64,000 nucleotides of DNA. Origin: Linum tenue. Lineage: Eukaryota; Streptophyta; Magnoliopsida; Malpighiales; Linaceae. The notes below the pieces were generated by a model. The model made no database searches and had not been told where the DNA came from. It was given only the letters and a program-made list of their open reading frames with translations. Of the stretch, positions 22,425-37,150 are shown in pieces. The stretch lies in NCBI GenBank assembly GCA_946122785.1, contig CAMGYJ010000011.1, positions 38,218,513 to 38,282,512 of the forward strand. Reading direction: 5' to 3'. Position 1 is the stretch's first letter. The number at the start of each line of letters is the position of its first letter. The translations under genes were made by a program, and so were the position numbers.

Positions 22425-24394
22425 AGCTAGCTAGTAGCTAGCCACCTATATGTACATGTTTGCAAAGCAATAATATTACTCTCTCTCTATATATATATTA
22501 CCTCTCACTATAATTTTGGTTCGAAACAGTTAACAATGACAGCTCTCCCCGCTGCAAAGACTACTTTCCTAATTATTCCTTTGATTAGCAACTTAATCAC
22601 CCACCAAAATTTAACGGTGAAGCCATCCCCCACTGATCCCTTAATTCACACTGATGATAATGATATGACTGCTTATTAGTTCATTGATACCCTTCACTGC
22701 TGTTGACTAATTATTCCCTTTTGTGAATCACTAACTTTGTTTTCAAAATCGAACCGGATTAAGAGTCGCAGTTAGTAGTTTGTGGTTCACCAATTAATCA
22801 ATGTAGAGTCGTTGGTTAATTGTTTTTAGAACGGTTCATGCGATTTAACATAAAAAAAATATAATAGACTAATTTAGTACTTAATTTATCACTAATGATA
22901 AATAATTTCAAATTCATATCATTCATCATCAAAATTCAAACAAATCATTCAAACTATTCATACAAAAATACAAAAAAAAAGTATTTAATTCAAATTAGTA
23001 ATCAGAGTGGCAATCCATAATAGAGCAAATAAAAGTCAACAAGGAGGTTGAGAAATGATGAAAAGAAAGCGTAAATAAAATTAGTAATTCATGTGTATGG
23101 TCTTAATTAGTTTAACTTACAGATTTTTTCCCTTAGTTTTTGTGATTAAAATAGTGAACCATTCGAATTCAGGTGATTCATCTGATTCCAAATCAAAGCG
23201 TTAAAAATGGTTTGGTTCATCCTAGCTGTCCTAACAAATGAATCGAACCATTTTGTAACTAGTTTGATGGTTCTGCTAGTCGAGCCGCTAATAGCTAGGT
23301 TCTTATAAGAATTATTATTAACTAAGTAGTCATATTAATATGTAGGCCAAATATTATAAATACATAGCCATAAATTTTTTATATACATCATTTATTTATA
23401 TGCCATTTGCTGTCACAAAGTTTCACAGTTTTGGGAGATGGATCATCAGAGAGAAGAAGCAGTCTTTGCTGCAGTTGTGGTAGATGAATATATAGGTGAG
23501 CTGAAATTGAAGTCATCCAAACTTCATTCTTTCATTCGTTAAAGAAACAACAACATCCATTCTAAAATTCTTAGCTACGACAAGAATTGTGAACCTCTAT
23601 ATTAAGTTTAATTAATACGTGACCAAATTAACAATGGTAACTATCTTCTTAGATCTCGAGGCGGTTTAATAAGTTCATAAAGCGTAACTTAAGGATAGAT
23701 GAGAAATATTGTGCTTCGAGAATCAGTCTGCGACTCTATTCCCTTCTTTATATGTATAGATGATATTAACCAACCAATCTTAGACTAGTCTTCGTGAATC
23801 GAGGACTGCAATAACGCGTACGGGGTGCACAGGGTCCTAGCACTCCTTGATGAGTTAAATTGCCAATTGGTAGACTCATTCTCCTACTACCCTCTCTTGT
23901 CTTCTTAGAACCTATTAAGAATCAATCATAAACAAATGATGCAATTTTTTCCCCTTCATTTCTAACCTTTCTCGCTCTAAATCATAACTTTTTCGTCGAT
24001 GCCTAATTTCTAAACCGTCTCTCTATCCATTCCAATTCCATTGCTCCGTTCTCCCATTTTCTTATCTCCGTTATTGATTAACAGGTCTACGACACTGGAA
24101 AGTGGAAACTAGATAATTTTTCTTTAGCTTATTATTAATATATATATAGCAATTCAGTATATAAAGTGAAAGTGAAGTTATTATTGCCTAATATTTTGTT
24201 ATGATGCTCCTTAATATTTTGCTTATACTCATTTTGCTACCATGTGTTGGTTGTTTTTTACTTTTTCTCTTTTAATGCTGATGTATATTTATTTATCACT
24301 TTTTCATCTTCACAAAATTCATAGCTGTAAGTTTTTCTTTTGAAGTTGTAATTTTGTGTTGCATTGTTAATATATATAAAGTTGAAGTGAGGTT
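22425..24394. other. AT-rich intergenic DNA, no gene recognised
   Basis: No coding frame of note. 22750-23290 contains scattered GAACCGG / GGTTCG / CGGTTCATG strings on both strands that may be an old decayed MITE, but no clean termini or target duplication could be assigned. Confidence 0.5.
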
Positions 24395-26247
24395 ACGGGA
24401 TACCTCAAATTTAATTAAATTACAACTTAGTCATTAGAATTATATTTTATATTTTGATACTCCAAATTTAATTTTAATGTAAAATCATTGACCAAATATG
24501 TTTTTGTATCTAAATTTTATGTGATTTTTGTACCTACAATTTTTTACTTTTACATATTGGTCGAATGTTTACATCTTTGTTGTAACTTTTTGTGGAAACT
24601 CGACACTGGTTATCCGGTATACTCCGTCGAAGGAAACTACACTTGCTGGCGGGACTACCTTGGAGATGTTGGATTTTTGTTTTTATTTTGTTTTTTTCCC
24701 GTCATTGTCGTGTCTTTGCTCCTCGGAGCTTCTTCAGAGCTGCCCAAGTAGTGGCTTTACATGCTCTTTCATCGGTAGTCTGGTTGCATACGGACTAACG
24801 GTCAGTATTTTAGTCGATCTTGTAATCGTGTCGAGTCTTTGTCCCGTGCCCTTTGGGCTTGCCTTGGAAAAAAATCCATGAATCCAACCCACCATTAGAT
24901 AAAAGTATAAATTTAGTTTATACCATACAAGATGTTGTATCACTCAACTATAAGAGAAGATTCAACTATTTTATATTTGCTCATTACGTGAAATATTAAA
25001 AAAATGATAAAAGAGTGACGCTTCTAAAATATTGCAAGAAAGAAAATCATTTAGTACATTTACGGGGTACTAAACAAGCTTCTACTAACTAAGTGTAACA
25101 AAAATATGCTACAACTACATAAACAAGTGTCAATAAATTGCTACGGTGAAAAGGGTTGACTGTTGTATTGAAGGGCGACTAAAAGAATTGGTCAAAACTT
25201 TTCCATCATCTACTTCCCCTTTCGTTTCATTTTTCACTCGCCTTCCATAATCCTTTCTTTCTTTCTTTCTTTGCCTTTTACTTCTAACCCTAATTAGTAT
25301 ACTATTTTATGTATTTTAATCACAAGTATAAACAAGTCCATACACGACTGACCAAAAGTCTAGAGAATTAATAATTGAACCATCAACTACTAACTTTTTC
25401 AGCTCAATGTCGAGTCCTATTAAAAACACATATATATGGTTATTACTTACTAGAAAGTTGTCATTTTCCACTATGGGATTTGAAGGCATGAAATTTTAAG
25501 CGAGTTCCAATTTATATTCCTTTTGCTCCTCTCAAGAGTTTTTATTTTTAACCGGGCTAGAATTTTCAATAATTATACATGGAATTTTCAACAATTATAC
25601 ATATAAAATTAATATTTTTCTATTTTTTATAAAAATTAAATAATTATCATCTTAAATACATAACCATAAAAGAAACTAAGCCTCAAATATGTAAATTACA
25701 GTTGTGTACCTAAACTTAATAGATCTTTAAATTTATAATCTAAATTTATTTTTTTGGCATATAAGTTCTCAAAATATTTATGGATCATTACATTTTAGCA
25801 CCTAAAATTTTTGTGTATCACATCTTAGTACCTGAACTTTTGAAGTTCTACAAATAGATCTAATTTTTGTATGTGTAATTAAAACACCCTCGAATAAATA
25901 GGTATCTATATCTAACTCATACACATTTAGATTATGAAAGTAAATATCCATACCCTACCAAACCTATCTACAAACTTTCAAACCTTTATATACGTCACTC
26001 ATACCCTACCCATAATCAATGATGTCTACATGGGTTTAGGTAAACATCATTTATTAGCCACAATTTTCAAAAAATTTAAATTATATGTTCACCGCCATAT
26101 ATCTATTGTCAAGTCAATATTACTAACAAAACTACTAACACAAATTAATTTAAGGTTAATAATACTAACAAAACATCATGACGGGCCACATAATACATGC
26201 CAATAGGCAATCTCCGCCCCGCGATAAGTCGCGGCATGGCCAACTAG
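24395..26247 (+). mobile_element. Helitron-like element, tandem copy 1
   Basis: The right end has a perfect stem CCGCGA-TAAG-TCGCGG (26219-26234), then a short spacer and CTAG at 26244-26247 followed by T: the Helitron 3' end signature. The body is AT-rich and non-coding, with no Rep/helicase. It is co-linear with the next 1.7 kb: AATTTAATTTTAATGTAAAA, TAGTATACTATTTT, CGGGTATCC-like strings and ACATTTAGATTATG recur in order. Bases about 24570-24870 are an extra insertion absent from copy 2. The 5' boundary is estimated from where similarity begins. Confidence 0.6.
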
Positions 26248-26319
26248 TTAATATATATAAAGGAGAAAAGAGTTTACTGTTTCCTAAACTCACCAGCTGA
26301 TTGTGCGGCTATACATTTT

Positions 26320-27958
26320 ACATTTTGATACCCCAAATTTAATTCAATTACAATTTAGTCGCTATAATGTACATTTTCTATTTTGATACCGCAAATTTAA
26401 TTTTAATGTAAAATCATTGAACAATTATGTTTTGGTATCTAAATTATATGAGATTTTTGTACCTACCATTTTTTAAAATGTACATATTGGTCCAATGTTT
26501 AGATTTCACTTGAATCCATGAATCCAATTCACCAATCCTACAATCCAATCCATTATAACATACAAAAATACAAATTTAGTTTGTACCATGTATCACTCAA
26601 TTGTATGAGAAGATTCGACCATTTTATATTTGCTCCTTACGTGAAACATTAAACAAGTGATAAAAGATAGATGACTCTAAAATATTGCAAGAGCAATTTT
26701 ATAAACTCATTTAGTACATTTACGGGATACTTTTCAAACTTCTACTAACTATATGTAACAAAATATGCGACATCTACATAAACAAGTGTCAATAAATTGC
26801 TACGGTGAAAATGGTTGACTGTTGTATTGACGGCCTACTATAAGAATTGGTCAAAACTATTCCATCATCTACTTACTTTTTGTTTCATTTTTCACTCGCC
26901 TTCCATAGCCCTTTCTTTATTTCTTTCTTTGCCTTCTTCGTCTAACCCTAATTAGTATACAATTTTTATGTATTCTAATCACAAGTATGATAGGATCCCT
27001 ACACGACTCACCAACAGTTAATAATTAAATAATGAACTACTAACTTTTTCAGCTCAATGTCGATGCCAATTAAAAATAAATATATATGGTTATTACTTAT
27101 TAGAAAGTCATCATTTTCCATTATGGGATTTGAAGGCGTGATATTTTAAGCGAGTTCCAGTTAGTATCCTTTTACTTTTCTCTAGAGTTTTTCTTTTTCA
27201 CCCGGGCTAGAATTATCAACAATTATACATGGAATGTTTGGCTAGGTATCTGGCATCTGCACATATCAAATAATAGTTTTCATTTTTCTATAAAAAAGTA
27301 AATAATTATTATTTTAAATACATCATCATAAAAGGAATTAAGCCTCTACTATGCAAATTATAGTTCGGTACCTAAATTTAAAAGATATTTAAATTTATAA
27401 CCTAAAATTATTTTTTGGTACATAAGTCCTCAAAATATTTTTTTTTTGGCAACAAGTCCTCAAAATATTGATGGAACATTACATTTTAGTAACTAAAATT
27501 TTTGTGTATGATATTTTGGTTCCTAAACTTTTGAAGTTCTACAAATAGGTCTAAGTTTTGTATGTGTAATTAAAACACTCTCGAATAAATGGGTATCCAT
27601 CCCCAACTCATACACATTTAGATTATGGAAGTAAATACCATACCCTACCCAAACCGATCTACAAACTTCCAAACCCATATATACGTCACTCATACCCTAC
27701 CCATAATCAATGAATCTACTTGGGTTTAGGTAAATATCATTTATTAGCCAAAAATTTAAAAAAATTGTAAATTGGATGTTGACCGTCATTTATCTTTTCT
27801 CAGTCAATACCATATTGTCAAATGAATATTACTAACAAAACTACTAATAAAAAATTAATTTTAGGCTAATAATACTAACAAAACACTATAACGGGTCACA
27901 TAATACATTGCCCATAGACCATCTCCGCCTCACAACAAGGCGCGGCATCGCCACCTAA
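26320..27958 (+). mobile_element. Helitron-like element, tandem copy 2
   Basis: A co-linear copy of 24395-26247. The 3' end has an altered stem CGCCT...AGGCG (27926-27942) and ends CTAA at 27955-27958 followed by T, still compatible with CTRR. The preceding TAACGGGTCACATAATACAT matches the same position in copy 1 (TGACGGGCCACATAATACAT). Tandem head-to-tail copies are common for Helitrons. No coding capacity. Confidence 0.55.
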
Positions 27959-28499
27959 TATGCATATAAATAGGTTGGAAGTTTATATATGATTTTGTTT
28001 TCGGTCCGTTCAATTTTAGGGTGCATAGAAGTTTATATATGATTTTTTGCATATTTCCTTATACCTCTCCCCGAAACTGAATAGAGAAGATATTTATTGT
28101 TTCTTCTACTCAATTATGGAGACCTACGCTCTAAAAATCTCACATGTCGTGGCAATATTCTGCCATTTACTTAGGAGGATCGCCTTAGATATCTACCATA
28201 AGCATGGGAGTGCGTGATGGGAAATTGTGTAAGTGAGACAAGGACATTGCTTCCGCGAACCTTCACATACTGCTCTCCATACTCGCTTACACGTCTTTCC
28301 TCACATGGACCAGATAGAGGAGTGGATGTCACTTCTTCTCTGGTCACGAGATCGTGTTGCAACGAACAACCAAAACCATCAAAAGTTTGAGACTCTAAAG
28401 GAAAAGCACCTAAATCGAGTCCAAAATTTTCAAATAATTTGTTGTCTTCTCATTCGCATGTCGTTTGTCCTAGTTCTACCATTCGGCTTTTCTTAACTC
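27959..28499. other. Intergenic DNA, no gene recognised
   Basis: Overlapping short frames on both strands (28171-28496) show no recognisable domain. The region probably belongs to the degraded interior of the LTR element that ends in the PPT at about 28651. Confidence 0.4.
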
Positions 28500-29170
28500 G
28501 AAGCTAGAGTCCTCTCTTAGATCGATGGTTGGGAGATTTCTTGTCTCTGGTAAACCTCGTAAGTTGCTAATTACCCATTACTCACGCCATTATGTGAGTC
28601 TAGTGAATTGCATTGGTTTGAGTTAGATTTGTTTGGGGAAAGCAAACAATTAAGTGTGGGAAAATTGATAGCGGTAAAAATATAATATGTTTAGATATTC
28701 CCATATCTTGATTGTTTGATTTGGTAAAACTCATTCTTCAGCCTATTTTACGCTAGGTTTTTCTTTTTTGTCATATTTCAGGTGCTAGTGCATGCATGGA
28801 GCCTAGGAACAAGTTTCGGAGAATTCGGAGGAAAGAACAGGACGAAGGCAACATAAAATCTTATGCCACATCTAGGTTGCCCAATGTCACGGCCATGGCG
28901 GTGACTCTTACCTCCAGGCCGTGAGGTGACAAGAAGACAGGAGGAAAACACAAGTTACATCCGCAGCTTCAAAAGCCACCGTTGTGGGTGTGACTGCACA
29001 CCAAACCATGACTTGCCCCCTGATGATAAATGAAACAAGCAAGTTTTGGGCAAGTCACAACCTAAGTCATGTTCGTGGCCCAAACCCGTGAATCAGGCTA
29101 TGAGCCATGCTCTGCACTCGGGTATAAAAGTTTGTTTTGTGAGTTTTGAGAGAGAGCTAGATTTTTCAGT
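28500..29170 (+). mobile_element. Plus-oriented LTR retroelement remnant: PPT plus LTR start
   Basis: AAGCAAACAATTAAGTGTGG, then GAAAATT, at about 28640-28664 is the purine-rich tract typical of the Ty3/gypsy elements elsewhere in this window (their complement reads AATTCTCCCACACTTAA). It is followed by TGATAGCGG, a plausible LTR start at 28665. The LTR-like stretch contains a palindrome GTCACGGCCATGGCGGTGAC (28886-28905) and a following GGCCGTGAGG half. The right boundary, set near TTTTTCA at about 29169, is uncertain. There is no coding sequence. Confidence 0.55.
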
Positions 29171-30678
29171 CAAAAACATCAAAGGTAACGTGTTAAACCG
29201 TTCAATGACATGTTAGCCTCAATTTTGTTATAATAATTAACATAATTAATGAAATTTATCATGTATATTTTTGCAACTAATATCATAAAATAAAGTTTTT
29301 CACAAAAAATCATTTAAGATTTCGAGCTCATTTGGAGAAAAGGATTTGGACTATATATTCATTGAATCCATATATCCAGCAAAAAATTATATTTTATTGT
29401 TGCTTTTATAACGAGGATTTTAGCTTCAAAGATTTCAAATCTCTTAAATCTAAAAATATCAAATTTCTCATAATTAGTTAGGTTTTAAATCTTGATATGT
29501 GATATTTTTTCTCCTTCTTTACCTCTTTTTTTTTTCTCCCATTAAATACCCTTACCATCAAATTATCAATATTTTGAGTCAAGTTTGATTCTTTTAGTTA
29601 AGGGTAAACATGTCATTTTATATAAAACTAGAATTTCTATTATTCTTGAATATTAACAACTCACATTTAATTACCAAACAAAACAAAATTTAAATTGATT
29701 TTCAAAAATCGGGAGAGTTAGAATCTTTGAATTGTTTACAATCTAGAGATTAAAGCTAAATTCTCCGAACGTGTTATATGATTGAAGGATTTACGGTTGA
29801 GGAATCATGGTTATGGTTTAGTGTTTATGATTTGGGGTTTAGGTATAGGATCCAAAATTGAACGTTTAGAGCTTAGCATAATGCATTTATTTTATCATCA
29901 TATTAAACCAATTCGACTAATTAAAATTCAAAATCTTAAATCTAATTTTCGAATTGAATGCATAGTATGCACTCGTTATTGTAAGGATAGGAAAGGGCTG
30001 GTAATGGAATGTCATTATTGTTTCCTATCTTATGTCGCTTGCAAAATGTAGCAACTTACATTTGATGATGGAAACTTGGAAGAAAAACGTACATGGAAAA
30101 CTTTACAGTTTGACCTTGATTTGTACATTACGTTTTTCATGTATATACATTATTAGTAAAAGGATATGATTCCCTCTTGCTAAAGTTTTGACACTTGACC
30201 TACCACTACTTAATTACCTCAATGTTCAGTATCAAAACCACTAATTTCCATTCTTAGCTAAACTCATAAGCATCATATACCTCTTTTGTTTACTCTATCA
30301 ATCTCCTAGAAGGAGATTTTAGACATTTGTGTGATCCCTATGCCTGCCAATTGGGGCTAGAGTGAAGAGGAAGCTCAGCCATATTAATGCAGTTGCATCT
30401 ACTACCATAAACGATACCTATGTACACAATCAATATAACCGACTGGAAAATTTCAACAAATTTGTTGCGTCATTCTCTACTGCATCCTGCTAGGGTCATT
30501 TTCATCGAACCAAATCACAAGTCAGCCTTCTTCCACCAACGGTAATCCCATTTCCCCACACTGTAATGCCCCATGAGGAGGCCATGACAGTAGAACAGCC
30601 AGTTCACGCCAATGGGGAGATAATCGAAAGGGACGCTGGTTTAAGCAGGGCTATTGCTTGCTGAGAAACTGTTGCCGC
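29171..30678. other. Intergenic DNA, no gene recognised
   Basis: AT-rich and low in coding signals. The 89-codon frame at 29782-30051 lacks family similarity and is probably chance. Confidence 0.5.
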
Positions 30679-31070
30679 CAAGGTAGTCAAACCGGTTTAA
30701 GTCATTGAGCCGGCCAAGTCAGGGGTGTGAGGTTTAATGTTCTGATCGGGATCCGACTGGTTTGAGCTGTTGTAGATGATTTCTAATATATATATATATA
30801 TATAAATAAGGAAGTAATTAAAGATTTTTAATGACTGAAGTGAAGTTTATCTTACTTGTATCTATTAAAAACTTATTTTCCACAAAATAAATCTATCTAA
30901 CCTCCATGACCCACCCACCATCTCCCTTCCTTCGTTCCTCTTTCTCTCTCCCCCTCTCTTCTTCTCCCTCATTAGGGGTCAGACCAGAGACTTTTTACAG
31001 TCCGTTTTGAAGCCCAACATAGGTCGGACTAGATCCAACCAGAGGGTCCGATAGGAGTTTAACAATCTTG
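30679..31070. mobile_element. hAT-like MITE (392 bp)
   Basis: It begins CAAGGTAGTCAAACCGG and ends GTTTAACAATCTTG, flanked by an exact 8-bp duplication GTTGCCGC (30671-30678 and 31071-31078). It includes a (TA)n tract at about 30787-30803. It is related to the partial element at 18544. Confidence 0.88.
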
Positions 31071-31386
31071 GTTGCCGCACTTCGCCATGAAATAGACACA
31101 AGAAGAAAAAAGGTCATCGATCCTCACCAAGATCTCATCCTCCAGATTATGAAGCGCAAACTCAAGAATCATTGCTCTAAGAATGTCCAACAGTCAGCAC
31201 GCTCTCTATCCTCCAAGCCGCTGCATGAAGATAGAATGAGATGAAGAGTAATAAACAATATTCATCACCAGACACCAATGAACACAGAATGAAATATAAG
31301 GAAGCTAGTACTATCTCCTTCAAAATTCGCCTTTATTCAGGAAGAGAAGAAAGCAGAAACTAGCATCCCACACAGGCACTCTCAAG

Positions 31387-32018
31387 CAATGCAGTCAAAA
31401 TCGTGTTTTAAAACTTAAAAGCTTATGATTTTACATTTTTAGGTCACCAAAACGCTTTCGTTTCTATATAAAATCTTTAGTGCATAAAATCGGACAAAAT
31501 TGTGTTTTAAAGCTTAAAGGCTTACGCTTTTACGTTTCTAGTTCACCAAAACGCTTTACGCTTTTAGTTCACTATATGGGTATTCTTTTCATGAAATTAA
31601 TTATAAAAAGTATATTTTAAAGCTGAATCACCAACAATATGATATATTGGAGATGAAATGATACATACCAGGTACTTGGATGCATTCTCAGCTTCAATTG
31701 AGTAATCTAAATCACCAGCTAGGCCCTTCCCAAATTTATTAGCATAGAGAGGAAGATGGTTTATTGTTAAGATCTATACTTATGAACTTATAGTTAAGAT
31801 GCTATGAGTTGCTCTACTTTAGACATTAATTGCAGGTATTTATTAACTTATCAAAATTATGTGCGCTCATATTTTACAATTTACATAGTTCATACTTAAC
31901 ATATTTTTAGTTAATTTATAGTATGTGTCAAAAACTTATGCTTTTACGCTTTGATTCTACGATTTACAATTTTACCCAATTTTTGTTTCTAGTTAGAATC
32001 GCGCTTTTGACTGCATTG
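31387..32018. mobile_element. hAT-like MITE, CAATGCAGTC family, copy A (632 bp)
   Basis: The termini are CAATGCAGTCAAAATCG and CGCGCTTTTGACTGCATTG, with an exact 8-bp duplication CTCTCAAG (31379-31386 and 32019-32026). It shares its whole length with the element at 60132-60767, including the TTACGCTTTTAG / CACCAAAACGCTTT repeats near both ends. Non-coding. Confidence 0.92.
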
Positions 32019-32520
32019 CTCTCAAGGACATCAAACTGGCTTGAGCGACAGTAGGAAACATTACAAGGATATGTGAATCTATACTCTCAGTAAAAAAAAT
32101 GCATCAACTGGAAATCAAAGGGCATCTCGAACTACCCATGAATACTCATTACCTCTGTCCGGCTGGAACAATCTCCAATTTACATATCAGCTACAGACCA
32201 CAAGTAAGCTTCACGCTCCGTCGCTTGCTTTACATTTGTTCTTTTGAACAACTCCTTCTCACAACCTACAAAAAGAGAGAGCAAACACTTCAGTTAACAA
32301 TATGTACTTCCTCGTTCATTTGTCCAGGGACAGTTCCGGATTTTAGTAACTCTGTCTCGCTTATGGAAACAAGCTAATTCTTGAAAATCGAGGAACTTCC
32401 TGACAAGGGCTTAACAGCTAACACATGAACAAGAATGACACTCCTCCCTGAGGCCCAATTCAATTGTCAAGCTTATATTCAGCAATAAGAGAGAGACAAT
32501 TAAAAAGAAAGGATATGTAA

Positions 32521-32690
32521 CGCTACTACGGTCAACACCATCCCAATGTCTTCCAGGTTTTATGCCATATCTATTTGGCGCAGCAGGTAAACATCTCTTC
32601 AACCAACTGTGACTGGGGATTCCCTGTGGGATAATAAACCCAGATGCCTTCATTCTGTCATCATCACCTAGGTCGAGCAATGGGACGCGA
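32521..32690 (-). pseudogene. BUD13: BUD13-like exon remnant
   Basis: BUD13 is a subunit of the pre-mRNA retention and splicing (RES) complex bound to the spliceosome. One minus-strand frame reads LLDLGDDDRMKASGF, IIPQGIPSHSWLKRCLPAAP, NRYGIKPGRHWDGVDRSS, matching the conserved C-terminal block of plant BUD13 (the APNR.GI.PGRHWDGVDRSNG signature). The sequence then runs into non-homologous DNA at GTTACATATCC, which could act as a weak donor, but no final exon (normally ending near EAYLW) was found within 500 bp. Nothing upstream resembles the rest of the gene. It is a gene fragment about 350 bp beyond the 3' end of the acetyltransferase gene. Confidence 0.7.
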
Positions 32691-33038
32691 TGGCGACGGA
32701 GGGAGGGAAGGAGGCGGCTATATGTCTGCCGGAAGGAACAACGGGAAGGAGGGAGGTAGGGAGGCGATGTGATTACGGATAAACGCCAAAAAGGTCACTG
32801 AACTTTGAGATCACGGATAATCGGTCACTGAACCCATATGGCTTCCATAAGAATCGTAACATCACTAGCGTACAGCAAGGCGTTTTAGCTTAAACCAATT
32901 CGCCTATTCTGGTGAAATACATATCACAAGCAGCTGCTCTCTAAAGATTTTGTGCTTTCCTAGTAGAATATATATATATCTACATACAATATGGTACAAC
33001 GACAGGCTACAGATTGATGCCTTCTTCCTCGTCACCTC

Positions 33039-35740
<2,702 letters not shown>

Positions 35741-36127
35741 TCTTGGAAGCCGGAGTAGACAGACGGCGAGCAGTGAGAAGGAAGGAATCGAGGATGGCCA
35801 ATATGGGCTTTTTATTTAGCCCGCTAGTTTTATCGTCCCTCTTCGATTAGGCGGCCCGTCTAGTGGACTTTACAACCAAACCGGTCCAGTCAACTCATAA
35901 GTCATAGCGCAAAATTCTCGCTTACAAGTACCCTAACCAATGTTTCAGAAACTCTATCGTACCGATGGCTCGGGCTGAAAATATAGAATATCCAACCCAA
36001 TTCGATAGGCAATTTTAGCGGTAGAAAAATGATTGAACTACAATTAACCAAGATTATAACACAAATCCTCATTCACCGCCAGCAGACCACCACCGCTGCC
36101 GCCGCCACACCACCACCGCCACTGCAG
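35741..36127. other. Promoter-side flank of the acetyltransferase gene
   Basis: No gene was found. TTTTTATTTAGCC at about 35809 lies near the expected start region of the minus-strand gene, but no clear TATA box is visible. CACCACCGCC repeats at 36070-36120 border the next MITE. Confidence 0.4.
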
Positions 36128-36939
36128 TAGGGGTGTTCAAATGGTTACCGTGGTAATAACCAAACCAATCAAGCCTAAATTTCATTAACCATGGAATAAA
36201 ATGTCTTAGCCAAACCGTTCAAATTAACACAAAAACCAAATTAACCAAACTAAAGTTTAATTGGTTTGGTTAATCGGATTAACCAAATAACATAACATTA
36301 CATGAAAACAATTATCCTGTTAATGAATAAAACATAACCATATGTTATTACTATCATAAACTATCATTATATGTAAGCAATAATAATAAGACTAATCATC
36401 CATGATTATCATCATCATTCGAGTTAATACATCATTCATCATCTCTGCACCTAATATAGTTAGCTTACCACAAATGCTTAACATAAATATTAAATACATA
36501 CAAATACCACTCATTAGGAAGTTAAAGCTCTCCTACAAAACATTTAAATTATACATAGTTTGAGGTGGCTGTCATGGTATTGTACGCAATCCTAAAGTCT
36601 AGTAGCTGTCCAAAATGTTCTGGTTTAGTAAATTAGCAGACCTATTTAATTTTTGACTCATAATGCTTTGGTTTGTTGTGAACATGGAAATAAAATAGGA
36701 AATCACGAATGTTAGGTTTGGTTGGTTGCATGGAAGTATAAATAATTTTGTATATTAGGTGTATCTTAATTGGTCAATTGGTTTCATTGGTTAGCAGTGT
36801 TGAAACCAAACCAAACCACCTAAATAAGCTAAGTTGTTTAACCAAACCAAACCAATTATCCAAATTAACCAAACCAAATTAACCGAATACTACCGGTTAA
36901 TATGGTTACCATGGTAACCAATCCGTTTGAACACCTCTA
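36128..36939. mobile_element. hAT-like MITE (812 bp), AACCAAACC-rich
   Basis: The ends are TAGGGGTGTTCAAATGGTTA and a complementary GTTTGAACACCTCTA; the adjoining GGTTACCGTGGTAA / TTACCATGGTAACC is itself palindromic. The flanks ACTGCAG and ACTGCCAG form an imperfect 8-bp duplication. The interior carries many AACCAAACC repeats. No transposase. Confidence 0.8.
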
Positions 36940-36954
36940 ACTGCCAGATCCCGT

Positions 36955-37150
36955 CCCAGTGAGCGGACCCCGTCTGATCTCGATGGGCGGACGCCGTCAG
37001 ATCTCGGTGGGCGGACGCGGTCCGAACTCGACGGACGGAAGCCGTCCGCGGACGCTGTTCGACGACGGCAGGAGGACGAATGAAACCCCCAGAACTCCGG
37101 CGGCGGTTTTTCAGACCACGCATTTAGCGACATTTTCAAAATCGTCACAA
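36955..37150 (+). repeat. 24-bp minisatellite encoding octapeptide repeats (copy 1)
   Basis: About four 24-bp units of the form GCGGACGCCGTCAGATCTCG plus GTGG run from 36961 to about 37050. In the plus frame starting at 36959 they give octapeptides: SGPRLISM, GGRRQISV, GGRGPNST, DGSRPRTL. The frame continues to about 37180 without a known domain. The same unit, with GRGPNS, occurs on the opposite strand at 48165-48300. It is GC-rich compared with the AT-rich flanks, which points to a coding origin. Confidence 0.6.

Noticed and set aside
24488..24943. Overlapping frames of 68-117 codons on both strands
   Set aside because: They lie in the Helitron-like repeat and its insertion, are rich in F/L from T-rich DNA, and are absent from the second copy.
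29782..30051. 89-codon plus-strand frame
   Set aside because: Built from repeated GGTTTAG/ATTTAA-like AT-rich sequence, with no domain and no flanking gene structure.
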